Assembly (NCBI GenBank): GCA_012837155.1
Contig: CP051546.1
Coordinates: 1,839,075 to 1,903,074 of the forward strand
Source of the DNA: Flavobacterium sp.
GTDB lineage: Bacteria > Bacteroidota > Bacteroidia > Flavobacteriales > Flavobacteriaceae
DNA length: 64,000 nt
Direction: 5' to 3'
Shown: in pieces, positions 39,989-51,341 of the stretch
How positions within the stretch are numbered: position 1 is the stretch's first letter
Layout: every line of letters begins with the position of its first letter
The notes under the pieces: model-generated
The model's input: the letters and a program-made list of their open reading frames with translations, nothing else
Told to the model about the DNA's origin: nothing
The model's database searches: none
Made by a program: the position numbers and the translations under genes

Positions 39989-41456
39989 ATGGCAAATTAT
40001 TTCAATTCATTACCACTTAGATTACAATTAGAGCAATTAGGCGTTTGCGAATTATGGATCAGTCCGAATTTTCAAATGGAGTGGATGCACTTAAAGGAAA
40101 AAAAAATAGTTATCGTAGGCTGCGGAGCTCAAGGTTTAAATCAAGGTTTAAACATGAGAGATTCTGGCTTAGATATTTCTTATGCTTTGCGTGCCGAGGC
40201 TATTGCACAAAAAAGAGCTTCTTTTATGAACGCCGCAGACAATGGTTTCAAAGTGGGAACTTATGAGGAATTAATTCCAACGGCTGATTTGGTTTGTAAT
40301 CTTACACCAGACAAACAGCATACAGCCGTAGTCACAGCTATCATGCCTTTGATGAAAAAAGGTGCTACATTAGCCTATTCTCACGGATTCAATATTGTAG
40401 AAGAAGGCATGCAAATTCGCAAAGACATTACAGTAATTATGTGTGCGCCAAAATGCCCAGGATCTGAAGTTCGTGAAGAATACAAAGAGGTTTTGGTGTG
40501 GCCAACATTAATTGCAGTTCATCCAGAAAATAATCCAAATGGAGAGGGTCTTGCTCAAGCAAAAGCCTATGCAGTTGCTACTGGTGGTCACAGAGCGGGA
40601 GTTTTGAATTCTTCTTTTGTTGCCGAAGTAAAATCGGATTTAATGGGAGAGCAAACTATTCTTTGTGGAATGTTGCAAACAGGTTCTATTTTATGTTTTG
40701 ATAAAATGGTCGAAAAAGGAATTGAGCCCGCTTATGCTTCAAAATTAATTCAATACGGTTGGGAAACTGTTACTGAAGCTTTGAAACATGGGGGAATACT
40801 AATATGATGGATCGTTTGAACAATCCTTCAAAAATTGAGACTTTCGAATTAGCCGAGGAATTAAAAGACATTATGCGTCCGTTATTTCAAAACACATGGA
40901 TGACATTGTTTCTGGGGAATTTTCGAAAAACATGATGATCGACTGGGCAAATGATGATATTAATCTTTTGACTTGGAGAGCTGCTACTGCTGAAACTAAT
41001 TTTGAAAAAAACAGCTCCAACGGCTGCTCACATTTCAGAGCAAGAATATTTCGATCATGGTGTTTTGATGATTGCAATGGTAAAAGCTGGCGTAGAATTG
41101 GCTTTCGAGACCATGACACAAACAGGAATTATAGAAGAATCAGCTTACTATGAATCATTACACGAATTGCCATTGATTGCTAATACAATTGCTAGAAAAA
41201 AATTATATGAAATGAACAGAATCATTTCTGATACCGCAGAATATGGTTGTTATTATTTGATCACGCCTGCAAACCTTTATTAACTGATTTTATGAAAAAA
41301 GTTGATACAAACGTTATAGGAAAACCATTTTCAAAATCAAACGGAGTTGATAATGCTGTTTTAATTGCAGTAAACAACGAAATTCGTCAACATCCAATTG
41401 AAGAAATAGGAGCTTGGTTGAGAGAATCAATGACAGCAATGAAAAAAATAGGATAA
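39989..41456 (+). CDS. ilvC: Ketol-acid reductoisomerase, class II (many frame breaks as read)
   Basis: NADPH- and Mg-dependent isomeroreductase of valine/isoleucine synthesis. [18 protein letters not shown] is the nucleotide fold and the [23 protein letters not shown] motif and duplicated helical domain mark the long class II enzyme. At least seven indels break it (near 40053, 40100, 40480-40500, 40796, 40890, 41008, 41250); most are in homopolymers and two pairs compensate. Repaired length is 489 residues, normal. It is last of the ilv operon; an IS5-like element follows 15 bp later. Confidence 0.85.
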
Positions 41457-41470
41457 TTATAAATTAAATA

Positions 41471-42947
41471 GTCAATCCTTAAATATGACACAACAGATTG
41501 ATTGTTAATAACTTGTATATAAAAACAACTTAAAAACACTAAGTTAAATTGCCAAAAAGTGTATATTTAGGTATAAAAAAGTGGCAATATGTTAGGTAAA
41601 ATAAAACCGAATTTTCAGCAAAATTTATTTCAGACTAGGCTGACAGATCTTATAAACCTTGAGCATCCTTTGGTAAAACTCGCAGGGGAGCTTGATTGGT
41701 CAAAAATGGAGTTTGAGTTCCAAAACCTATATTCAGAGCAAGGAAGACCCTCTATTCCGATTAGAAAAATAGCAGGTTTACTGCTGTTAAAAGAGATGTT
41801 TAAAGAGAGTGATGAATCTGTAGTTGAACGTTGGATAGAAAACCCTTATTGGCAATATTTTACAGGAGAATATTTTTTTCAAAACAAGCAACCTTTTGAC
41901 CCGAGTGAGTTTGTTCATTTTAGAAAGAGACTGAAAGAGAAAGGATTAGAATTTATTTTAAGTCAAACAGTAGCCTTGCATCCAGAGGCGAAAAATGAAA
42001 AGGAAGTTCAGATTGACACCACTGTTCAAGAAAAAAATATTACTTTTCCAACCGATGCCAAATTAGCTAAAAAGGTAATTGACAATTGTACAAAAATAGC
42101 TGAAAAAGAAGGAGTTAAACAAAGACAAACTTATAAAAGGGTAGCCAAACAACATCTTCGGGATGCTTATTTTGGACATCATCCCAAACGAAAAAAGAAA
42201 GCTATAATGGCGCGAAAAAAGTTGCGAACCATTGGTAAGCGAGTCGTTCGAGAATTGGAACGCAAGTTGCCTGAAGAAATTTTAAAACAATACGAAACAG
42301 AATTTAGCAATTACAAAAAAGTACTCACTCAGGAAAGAAACAGCAAGGAAAAAATATACAGTTTACACGAACCTCAAACAGCCTGTATAGCAAAAGGGAA
42401 AGCTCATAAAGCGTATGAATTTGGAACAAAAGTAGCGGTAACAAGAGGTCGAAAAACAGGAGTCATTACCTCAATAAAACGATTTTCAGGCAATCCTCAC
42501 GATAGCAAAACCTTAGAAGAATCATTAGCACAAAGCCAGCGAGTTAGAGAGCAAATTGGAGGTACAAGACCAACAATAGCAAGTACAGACAGAGGATTTA
42601 GAGGTGTCACACAAGTTGAAAATACACAAATAGTAATCCCAAAAAACACAAAAGAAAAATCAAGATACAAACAAGACGTTGCCCGAAAAAGATTTAGAGC
42701 CAGAGCGGCAATAGAACCAACAATATCCCATTTAAAAAGAAACCACGCTTTAGATTAAATTTCCTCAAAGGCGTGGCTGGAGATATTAATAATGCACTTT
42801 TAGCAGGTATTGGTTACAATCTAAAAATGAGGTTTAACCATATCAAAGCACAATTTATTCTTTGTCTCGAATTTTTAATGCATATTTTTGCAAATGTGTT
42901 TTGATAAAAAATCTAAAAACTCAAAAAGTGAGTTTTTAAGGAATGAC
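41471..42947 (+). mobile_element. IS5-like insertion sequence, copy 1
   Basis: 1477 bp with inverted ends GTCAATCCTTAAA / GTCATTCCTTAAA. The 6-bp repeat TAAATA flanks it (41465-41470, 42948-42953), though part of that could be target preference rather than duplication. A near-identical copy in inverted orientation lies at 47459-48935. It sits just after ilvC. Confidence 0.87.
41589..42939 (+). CDS. IS5-like transposase, copy 1 (frame break as read)
   Basis: About 450 residues: DUF772-type N-terminal domain (PSIPIRKIAGLLLLKEMF ... DPSEFVHFRKRL), first Asp in QIDTTVQEKNI, second in ASTDRGFRG, and the C-terminal FRARAAIEPTISHLKRNHAL with the catalytic Glu. As read it ends early at 42758 because a G present in copy 2 (HALGLNFLKG) is missing. 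A second difference shortens a T run near 42900. IS1182 would be an alternative family assignment. Confidence 0.82.
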
Positions 42948-43121
42948 TAAATAGTCATGCACTTTGTGTGATAGAATTTGCACAGTATCTTTAGTTCCAT
43001 AATATTTTGAATTAGTAACCTCTTATTATAGTTTAAAAAAAGATACTGTTGTTTTTTAATACTCTTGACTTTTGAACGAGGTAGAGCATTGTGGGGCAAA
43101 TTCTTAATTTATAAATTTGGT

Positions 43122-43153
43122 GGGGTTGTCTGAAAAGACAACCCCTTTTTTTT
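43122..43153 (+). terminator. Strong intrinsic terminator
   Basis: GGGGTTGTCT and AGACAACCCC form a perfect 10-bp stem with a GAAA tetraloop, followed by eight T. It stops plus-strand transcription from the ilv/IS5 side. The rest of 42954-43180 shows no coding potential. Confidence 0.85.
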
Positions 43154-43180
43154 GTAAATAGACTTAATTTTCCATTTTGC

Positions 43181-46055
43181 TTAAAATTGTTTCAAAGTTT
43201 CAACCAGAAAAATGGCGTTTTCTTTTGTAAAGTTCATAGGAGGTTTAATTTTAAGTATATTATAATAATCCCCTGTTGGATAATAATTATTCCTTGCTGT
43301 TTCATTGCTTCTGAAATCCATAAAGCCTTTTGGCTGTCAGGTTTTCTAGATTTTTATTGGTTATTAAATCAACTCCCAAATACATAGCGTGTCCATAAAC
43401 GGCGCCCACACTTTCGAATAGATCAATTAATTTTTCTAATTCCTTTTTAAGAAAATTTCCAACTACCAGTGCATTTTCTTGTAGTTTCTCCTCTTCGATA
43501 ACATCTAAAACTGCATTGGCAATTTTACAAGAAACAGGATTCCCGGCAAAAGTATTGAAGTAAGTATATTTTTTTCGATAAGCATCTGCAATTTCTTGGG
43601 TGGTAATTACTGCCGAAATGGGATGTCCATTTCCCATTGGCTTTCCTAATGTGACAATATCGGGTACGACACCTTCCTTTTCAAAACCCCAGAAATGACT
43701 TCCCATTCGACCAAAACCAATTTGCACTTCATCAGCAATACAAACTCCTCCGGCTTGATGAACGTATTCATACACTTTTTTCAAATAGTCTTTAGGCATT
43801 TCCACACCGCCGCCAGAACCCAGTAACGATTCTGAAATAAAAGCAGCAACACCTCTTTCTTGCGATTGGATAAAATGAATCTTGTCCTGAGCATCTTGCG
43901 CATAAAGTTCAGCAACATTAGGAGTTTCAGCGGAATATTTTCCTCTAAAAGTATTGGGCTGAATTAATGGATGTGTAAAGGGACGGACACTTTTTGATGC
44001 CGTAGGATTATCCATCAAATTGGTACTAATTTCATCAACGGCAGTAGTATTTCCGTGGTATTCTCCGTCAATTACTAGTATGTCATTCTGATTTGTGTAG
44101 GCTCTCGCCAATCGCAAAGCTAGGTCATTAGCTTCACTTCCGGTACAAGTGTAAAAAATAACCTGTAAAGATTTTGGAAAATAGTGCAACAATCGCTCCG
44201 CATAACTGATGTTGTCCTCATACAAAAAACGAGCATTGGTGTTTAGCTTTTTTAGCTGTTTCGTAGCTGCCTCAACCACTTTTGGATGAGAATGACCAAT
44301 ATGCGCTACATTATTTATGGCGTCTAAATAGACACGACCTGTATCAGAAATTAAATATTGTTGCCAACCTCTAACCAGATTCATTGGCTCCTGATAATAA
44401 TATTCCTGAGCTTGCTGAATCACTTTTGCCCTACGATTTTCTAAAGTTTCGTCTTCGTCATTTATAGAGACTTTTGACTCTATTCCTAAAAAAGAGATTG
44501 GATTAGGGCACAAAATTTCCCAACCAATACTTTCACTTGGCAAGCAAAATTGTGGGGCAACTCCAGAGCTATCAACTTGGATAAAAACATGGGGAGGCAA
44601 AGCAGCATTTGATTTTTCGGCGGCAATAATTCCTAATGATTCGCCTTGCTTTACTGATTCTCCTTCTCTTGATAAGGGCTCTATTCCATAGAAATAAACA
44701 TAAAAAAGAGCTGTTTTATAAATGCTTTTGTCGGCAATTTTATTTACAAAAATCAAGTCACTAGGAGCGTAGATTGGTGTCCCCGAAGGAGCAAAAACAT
44801 AAATTCCTAATGCAATGGTTGCTGCTTCTTTTGAGTTGAATGGTGCAATGGTAGCCGTTTTATAAGTCGTTCGTCCAAAACCATTTTCTAATTGATTTTT
44901 TATGTTTTTTTCTAGATTGCTCAAAATTATTCCAAGCACCATCATTATATATTTCAGAAGCTGGACTGATGTCAATTATCTCAAGAATATTTTTGTTAGC
45001 AAATACAGGTTTTATATTCGATTTCTTAAAAAAACGCTCAATATCTAAGTTTTTTTCTGATTTAATTTGGCAAGCTTCAAGAAACAGGGCGGTAGCAAAA
45101 TCTTGTTTGTCTGAACTCAATTGCTGGAACATTTCACGGTCGGCAATCGCCTGTTTTCGCACATAATCATTGTCAGGTTCCATAGATAACTGTCTGGCAG
45201 ATGCGCCTACAATTGTAGCAGATCGCAATTGAATAAGCGGATAGAGCAACAAAACTTCTTCTTTTGTTAAAGGGAAAATTTTGTGATAGGATTGAATTAT
45301 TTCATAAGCATCAGCAAAAGGAGTTGGACTTCCTGTCATCGCTGATTCTAGTATCAAAACCGCTAATTCGCCAATTGTCCATGAAAAACAAACATCGCCA
45401 AAATCAATTATTCCTTGAATGTTTTCTCCAGAATCGTCTAATAAAAGATTATATCGGGTCAAGTCGGCGTGAATTACACTTTTCCGTACTTTAGAAATAG
45501 CAGCAATTTTCGTTTTCCAAGTTTCTATGATTGACAAGATATTGTTTTTTAACTCCTCGTCTTCAACGAAAGTTATCCAATTTTCTAGCAATCCAGCCGA
45601 TTGTTGCAAATCCCACTGTATGGGTCTCTCGGCAGCTTCATGCGAAAACGAAGAAAGTTGTTGTGAAATACCTCCAACAAATTTGCCTATATTTTGCAAT
45701 AATTTTTTCGAGCGAAACGGAACAGTGGTTAGCATTGTTCCTTCTAAAAAATTCAGTACCCGCCACCAATGCGAGGATACAAAAATCATTTGCTCCCCTT
45801 TTTAGTAAGAATTATTTTTGGAATAGCATCGGCGTAAAGATGCTCAACGACCTTGTTTTGTAGGTCTAACCAGGATTCTGGGGTTTCAATATTGGCAATT
45901 TTTAATACAAATTTTTCTCCATTTGAATTTTGCACAAGGAAATTTTGGTCAAGATAGCTGTCTAATGGTTTTAAATTTCCTGAAATTCCCCACTCTTTTT
46001 CTAAAATACTAAGAGCTTCTTCCTTAGAAAATGTTGGGCAAGTTGCAATATCCAT
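43181..46055 (-). CDS. Three-domain fusion: APH-type kinase, M23-like domain, class III aminotransferase (four indels)
   Basis: One gene of about 958 residues after repair. Residues 1-370 form an aminoglycoside/choline-kinase-like fold ([14 protein letters not shown] and [12 protein letters not shown] are the catalytic loop and DFG-like motif). A middle lipoyl/M23-like domain follows ([20 protein letters not shown]). The C-terminal part is a class III PLP aminotransferase ([44 protein letters not shown] with the PLP lysine). Breaks near 45790, 44900, 43320 and 43275 are single bases in homopolymers. This architecture is known in proteobacteria and Bacteroidota; the aminotransferase resembles the phospho-lyase/AGXT2-like group, so phosphorylation followed by PLP elimination of an amino alcohol or hydroxylysine-type substrate is plausible but unproven. 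Confidence 0.8.
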
Positions 46056-46281
46056 AAAAGGTAATTTAATTGTGTTAAAAATAGCTAAAACTTTCTAGTT
46101 TTGTTTTTACGGCATAAAATAAATCATTATTTGTCATTTATACAAATAAGACGGTCTTTTTTTGTAAAAAAAACAAATTTAATCCTTTAAAAAATGAATT
46201 TAGGAGTTTGCTTAGTCTATAATTTCTAAAAAAATACTGCTATAAAGTCTATCTTTTTTATTATGAATTGCATTTGTAAGA

Positions 46282-47458
46282 CTAATCTTTTTTAAACAGT
46301 TTTTTAATTAGAACATTCAAATCTTTGCCTTTTACTGTATAGGAATTAAATACAATAATTGGAAACGCAATTCCGAAAGCGAGTGCAAAAAGAATAAAAA
46401 GAGTTGTAATTCCGAAGGAAAAAGTTTCGATAACTTCCTCGACAGATGGTCTTTGTCCTTTGTCATTGCTAATCCAATCAATCATTCCCATCATAAATTT
46501 ATAACTAATTAGTCCCGGAATCATATTAATTACAGCAGGAATCATAAAAATAATTGGGGGAGTATGTGTTCTATGAGCAAAGTACATTCCTGAGATTCCC
46601 ACAAATGTAGAGGCTACAAAAATGGACAAGATTAAATTGACTTCGAATTCTCGGAACAAAAGGTAATTTATAAAATAGCCTACGGCTCCTAGCAAAAAAA
46701 CTGTCCACAATGCTCTTTTTGAAGTGTTAAAAATTAGTGCAAATCCTAAAGAAGTAATGCCTCCAAAAACTAGCTTAGAAACGTGTAAAGGAAAGCCAGT
46801 AGGGGAGTAAGCGGCTTTTGCTTGAATTTGTAAATTCGATAAATCAAACAAACTAAAGGAATTAACCAAGGGCATTTTAAAAATCATATTCGAGGTAAAA
46901 AAGCCAAAAGCAATCATTAAAATAGCCATTGAACTAAAAATAAATCGGGCAGTTCCAGATTCAAAATAACCTTCTAAGTAATCAATAAAGGAATTAATCA
47001 TGACAACTCCAGGAATAAGATACAGTATCGAAACGATTAACGCTTGTTCGACTTGAATGTGAAAAAAGAGACCTATAAAATGTATAATCAAGGTAGAAAT
47101 CGTCGATGCTATAAAAAAAGAAAGCAAATGATTGTAATTTTTTAAGATTAAAGTTCTTCTTGCATAAAACCCTGTAAAAGTCGAAATATAAACAATTAAT
47201 GCTTGAATCCAGTCTCCGTCAAATAATATACAAAGGGCAACACTAGCAAATGGAGCCCAAAAATAAAGTTGGCTATTAGAATAGATTTTCCTTTGTTTTA
47301 TTTGTTCTAATTTTGATTTTATCTCTGAAATTGAAATTCCATTTTCTAAAACATCCCAAGACAAAATGCTGATTTCTGAGATAGTTTCAAAGTTGGTTCC
47401 TTTATCTCTTACAGTTCTAGCGAGTGTTCGCGTTTTAAATTTATTTTGCTTGTAAATA
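46282..47458 (-). pseudogene. thrE: ThrE-like threonine/serine exporter, 3' part separated by IS5
   Basis: Encodes the C-terminal part of a DUF1212/DUF3815 (ThrE) amino-acid exporter with about ten hydrophobic segments, including SILYLIPGVVMINSFIDYLE and MIPAVINMIPGLISYKFMMG. The first ~60 residues are missing here because copy 2 of the IS5-like element sits at 47459. The open frame continues 5 bp into the IS end, whose GTCAT supplies an ATG. Joining this part with 48942-49114 across one copy of TATTTA gives a continuous reading ...GIVISIYKQNKF..., so the gene was intact before insertion. Confidence 0.85.
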
Positions 47459-48935
47459 GTCATTCCTTAAAAACTCACTTTTTGAGTTTTTAGATTTTTT
47501 ATCAAAAACACATTTGCAAAAATATGCATTAAAAATTCGAGACAAAGAATAAATTGTGCTTTGATATGGTTAAACCTCATTTTTAGATTGTAACCAATAC
47601 CTGCTAAAAGTGCATTATTAATATCTCCAGCCACGCCTTTGAGGAAATTTAATCCTAAAGCGTGGTTTCTTTTTAAATGGGATATTGTTGGTTCTATTGC
47701 CGCTCTGGCTCTAAATCTTTTTCGGGCAACGTCTTGTTTGTATCTTGATTTTTCTTTTGTGTTTTTTGGGATTACTATTTGTGTATTTTCAACTTGTGTG
47801 ACACCTCTAAATCCTCTGTCTGTACTTGCTATTGTTGGTCTTGTACCTCCAATTTGCTCTCTAACTCGCTGGCTTTGTGCTAATGATTCTTCTAAGGTTT
47901 TGCTATCGTGAGGATTGCCTGAAAATCGTTTTATTGAGGTAATGACTCCTGTTTTTCGACCTCTTGTTACCGCTACTTTTGTTCCAAATTCATACGCTTT
48001 ATGAGCTTTCCCTTTTGCTATACAGGCTGTTTGAGGTTCGTGTAAACTGTATATTTTTTCCTTGCTGTTTCTTTCCTGAGTGAGTACTTTTTTGTAATTG
48101 CTAAATTCTGTTTCGTATTGTTTTAAAATTTCTTCAGGCAACTTGCGTTCCAATTCTCGAACGACTCGCTTACCAATGGTTCGCAACTTTTTTCGCGCCA
48201 TTATAGCTTTCTTTTTTCGTTTGGGATGATGTCCAAAATAAGCATCCCGAAGATGTTGTTTGGCTACCCTTTTATAAGTTTGTCTTTGTTTAACTCCTTC
48301 TTTTTCAGCTATTTTTGTACAATTGTCAATTACCTTTTTAGCTAATTTGGCATCGGTTGGAAAAGTAATATTTTTTTCTTGAACAGTGGTGTCAATCTGA
48401 ACTTCCTTTTCATTTTTCGCCTCTGGATGCAAGGCTACTGTTTGACTTAAAATAAATTCTAATCCTTTCTCTTTCAGTCTCTTTCTAAAATGAACAAACT
48501 CACTCGGGTCAAAAGGTTGCTTGTTTTGAAAAAAATATTCTCCTGTAAAATATTGCCAATAAGGGTTTTCTATCCAACGTTCAACTACAGATTCATCACT
48601 CTCTTTAAACATCTCTTTTAACAGCAGTAAACCTGCTATTTTTCTAATCGGAATAGAGGGTCTTCCTTGCTCTGAATATAGGTTTTGGAACTCAAACTCC
48701 ATTTTGACCAATCAAGCTCCCCTGCGAGTTTTACCAAAGGATGCTCAAGGTTTATAAGATCTGTCAGCCTAGTCTGAAATAAATTTGCTGAAAATTCGGT
48801 TTTATTTTACCTAACATATGCCACTTTTTTATACCTAAATATACACTTTTTGGCAATTCCAACTTAGTGTTTTTAAGTTGTTTTTATATACAAGTTATTA
48901 ACAATCAATCTGTTGTGTCATATTTAAGGATTGAC
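47459..48935 (-). mobile_element. IS5-like insertion sequence, copy 2
   Basis: 1477 bp, same ends as copy 1, flanked by TAAATA at 47453-47458 and 48936-48941. It lies in opposite orientation to copy 1 and interrupts the thrE-like gene. Differences from copy 1 are a few single-base indels and substitutions. Confidence 0.88.
47467..48817 (-). CDS. IS5-like transposase, copy 2 (frame break near start as read)
   Basis: Same protein as copy 1. Here the C-terminus is complete (ends KNLKTQKVSF) but the N-terminus is out of frame: the A run before MEFEFQNLY is one base shorter than in copy 1 (near 48710). Each copy therefore carries a different break, and each is intact where the other is broken. 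Confidence 0.82.
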
Positions 48936-48941
48936 TAAATA

Positions 48942-49114
48942 GATATTACAATGCCAGTATAAGTCAAAACTAATTCGCAATGATACCCTAGTCCTTTGGC
49001 AAATCGTTCTAGATTCCGAATAATTCCGTGCCGTATGAGCACCGCTAGTCATCATCATTTCGCCAATTTCAGTAAGCAACTCTAATACTTTTTGATTTTC
49101 TTTTCTTCAATCAT
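48942..49114 (-). pseudogene. thrE: ThrE-like exporter, 5' part left of the IS5 insertion
   Basis: Minus-strand reading from ATG 49114 gives the start of the DUF1212 cytosolic domain. After correcting two indels (near 49095 and 49030) it reads VLELLTEIGEMMMTSGAHTA, then RIIRNLERFAKGLGYHCELV, up to the IS5 junction. This is the missing N-terminus of the exporter fragment at 46282-47458. The rest of the gap to pckA (49115-49370) shows no gene. Confidence 0.75.
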
Positions 49115-49370
49115 TGGAAGCTTTTTTAATAATAGTAAAAACAGGTAGTATCAATTCTTCAAATTAGGGTCGAAATTTTATAGTTCAAAATTACTCAATT
49201 AATTATCGATTCGATATGATATTTATCATAAACATCCCTCGCAATCCCTTGTAAATAAAGAAATCGTTTTCGTAGATTTATTTTTTACATGATAATTATC
49301 AGGTTATTTGGGCTTGAAATTCTTAATTTTGAAGTAGAAATATAGATAAGAATTTTTAAAATTAGACGTT

Positions 49371-50996
49371 ATGAAAAATATTAAAATTATTCAAGAATTG
49401 CACAATTTGGGCATTACAGGTTATCATGAAGTTTCTTACAATCCTACTTATGAAGAGCTGTTTCAAGCTGAGGTTTCTCATAAAAGAAAAGGATTCGAAA
49501 AAGGTGCTTTAACAGATACGGGTGCTGTGGCAGTTAAAACAGGAATTTTCACTGGTCGTTCTCCAAAAGACCGATATATTGTTAAAGACGACATTACTAA
49601 AGATACTATTTATTGGGATGACAAAGTAAATTTTCCAACAACTATTGAGGTTTGGAATGATTTAAAAGCTATTGTTTTAGAGCAACTTTCTACTTCTCCT
49701 AAACTATATGTTGTTGACGCTTTTTGCGGAACGAACATTGATACAAGATTGAAAGTTCGTTTTGTGATGGAGGTAGCTTGGCAAGCACATTTTGTAACCA
49801 ATATGTTTATAAGACCATCGATTTATGAGCTAGAAAACTTTGGAGAACCTGATTTTGTTGTAATGAACGGTTCTAAAGCAACGAATCCTGATTGGAAAGA
49901 ACAGGGTTTAAATTCAGAAAATTTCGTGCTTTTTAACCTTACCGAAAAGGTTCAAATCATTGGAGGAACTTGGTATGGCGGCGAGATGAAAAAAGGAATG
50001 TTCTCTATGATGAATTATTATTTGCCGCTAAAAGGAATGGCTTCTATGCACTGCTCTGCAAATGTAGGCGAAAAAGGCGATGTTGCTATTTTCTTTGGTC
50101 TTTCAGGAACCGGAAAAACAACCTTATCTGCCGATCCAAAACGATATTTAATAGGAGATGACGAACACGGCTGGGATGATAATGGGGTGTTTAATTTTGA
50201 AGGCGGATGTTACGCCAAAGTAATTGATTTAAGCGAAACTAACGAACCTGATATTTGGAGAGCCATCAAAAGGGATGCACTATTAGAAAATGTAATTGTC
50301 GATGAGTATGGAGAAATTAATTATTTTGACCATTCAATTACTGAAAACTCTAGAGTTTCTTATCCAATTTATAATATAAGCAAAATCGTATTGCCATCAA
50401 AAGCGGGGCACGCTAGCAATATAATTTATCTTTCCGCCGATGCGTTTGGTGTATTGCCTCCAGTTTCAATTTTGGATGAAGATCAAGCTCAATATCATTT
50501 TCTTTGTGGGTATACTTCTAAATTAGCAGGAACAGAAAGAGGAATTACTGAGCCAGAACCTTCCTTTTCTCCGGCATTTGGAGAGGCGTTTTTAACTTTG
50601 CATCCAACAAAATATTCTCAGACACTTATCGGAAAAATGAAAAAGCATGGTGCAAAAGCCTATTTAGTAAATACAGGATGGAATGGTACAGGAAAAAGAA
50701 TTTCCCTTAAAAACACAAGAGCAATCATTGACGCTATTATAAGTGGCGAAATCAATAAAGCCCAAACCAGAGAAATTCCGTACTTAAACTTAACAATTCC
50801 AACCCTTTTGCCAAACGTAAGTGATGGAATTCTTGACCCAAGAGGTACCTATAAAGACAAAGACGAATGGGTTCGTAAAGCAATTGATTTATCAGGCCGT
50901 TATATTAAAAATTTCGAACAATATACGAACACACCAGAAGGGAAACGCTTGGTAAGTGCAGGACCTTCTTTAGAATTAAATTCGGTCGAAGCGTAA
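49371..50996 (+). CDS. pckA: Phosphoenolpyruvate carboxykinase (ATP)
   Basis: ATP-dependent interconversion of oxaloacetate and PEP, a gluconeogenic step. 541 residues with [14 protein letters not shown] (P-loop, about 243-256), [20 protein letters not shown] (metal and ATP contacts), and the early [15 protein letters not shown] substrate loop. Length and motifs are normal and the frame is clean. A terminator follows directly, so it is a single-gene unit. Confidence 0.96.
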   Translation: MKNIKIIQELHNLGITGYHEVSYNPTYEELFQAEVSHKRKGFEKGALTDTGAVAVKTGIFTGRSPKDRYIVKDDITKDTIYWDDKVNFPTTIEVWNDLKAIVLEQLSTSPKLYVVDAFCGTNIDTRLKVRFVMEVAWQAHFVTNMFIRPSIYELENFGEPDFVVMNGSKATNPDWKEQGLNSENFVLFNLTEKVQIIGGTWYGGEMKKGMFSMMNYYLPLKGMASMHCSANVGEKGDVAIFFGLSGTGKTTLSADPKRYLIGDDEHGWDDNGVFNFEGGCYAKVIDLSETNEPDIWRAIKRDALLENVIVDEYGEINYFDHSITENSRVSYPIYNISKIVLPSKAGHASNIIYLSADAFGVLPPVSILDEDQAQYHFLCGYTSKLAGTERGITEPEPSFSPAFGEAFLTLHPTKYSQTLIGKMKKHGAKAYLVNTGWNGTGKRISLKNTRAIIDAIISGEINKAQTREIPYLNLTIPTLLPNVSDGILDPRGTYKDKDEWVRKAIDLSGRYIKNFEQYTNTPEGKRLVSAGPSLELNSVEA

Positions 50997-51008
50997 TTAG
51001 TAGTTTTT

Positions 51009-51069
51009 AAACAGTTGCTCCATTTTTCTTTTTGGAAAGAAATCAGCAACTGTTTTTTTTTTTTTTTTT
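51009..51069 (+). terminator. Terminator of pckA
   Basis: AACAGTTGCT pairs with AGCAACTGTT across a 27-nt loop and is followed by a long T run (about 16 T). Confidence 0.85.
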
Positions 51070-51125
51070 AACAATTTGATTTCATTAAGTTAAATTAAAA
51101 ATTGCTTTGTAAATATATTTTCAAG

Positions 51126-51133
51126 TATATTTG
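51126..51133 (+). promoter_or_regulatory. -7 promoter element of the his operon
   Basis: TATATTTG matches TAnnTTTG, 33 bp before the His leader ORF. TTTG- or TTG-like elements upstream are 16 or 21 bp away, so the -33 match is imperfect. Confidence 0.5.
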
Positions 51134-51166
51134 CAATCAAATAAAAGGATTACAAAATTAATTAGT

Positions 51167-51226
51167 ATGTTATCAACTCCATTGCATTACCATCATTTTC
51201 ATTATTGCTCTCAAGCGATGTGTTAA
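51167..51226 (+). CDS. hisL: his operon leader peptide
   Basis: A 19-residue ORF whose centre reads LHYHHFHYC: four histidine codons within six positions. It starts 34 bp after a -7 box and is followed 26 bp later by a perfect terminator hairpin and then hisG. This is the classical histidine attenuator arrangement. The gap 50997-51341 holds the pckA terminator and these leader elements. Confidence 0.82.
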   Translation: MLSTPLHYHHFHYCSQAMC

Positions 51227-51252
51227 TGATATGTATGTAATTTTCATATTTT

Positions 51253-51286
51253 AAAACCCGTTTGAGTACATCAAACGGGTTTTTTA
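51253..51286 (+). terminator. his attenuator terminator
   Basis: A perfect 13-bp stem (AAAACCCGTTTGA with its complement) around the loop GTACA, ending in TTTTTT. It lies between hisL and hisG. Confidence 0.88.
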
Positions 51287-51341
51287 TTACCTATGTGTTG
51301 TATTCAAACAAAATTGTAAACAACAAAAAACAAAAACAAAA

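Noticed and set aside
43302-44975. A stand-alone class III aminotransferase starting at 44975
   Set aside because: The residues before the M23-like domain in this frame are not family sequence; the kinase part leads into it after one indel in a seven-A run, so it is one fused gene.
45527-45863. Plus-strand ORFs opposite the kinase domain
   Set aside because: Antisense shadows of the kinase/aminotransferase gene; composition and lack of motifs show no coding selection.
41471-48935. The two inverted IS5-like copies as a composite transposon carrying 43-47 kb
   Set aside because: Each copy has its own TAAATA flanks, and thrE reads continuously across copy 2, so the enclosed DNA is native and was not moved as a unit.
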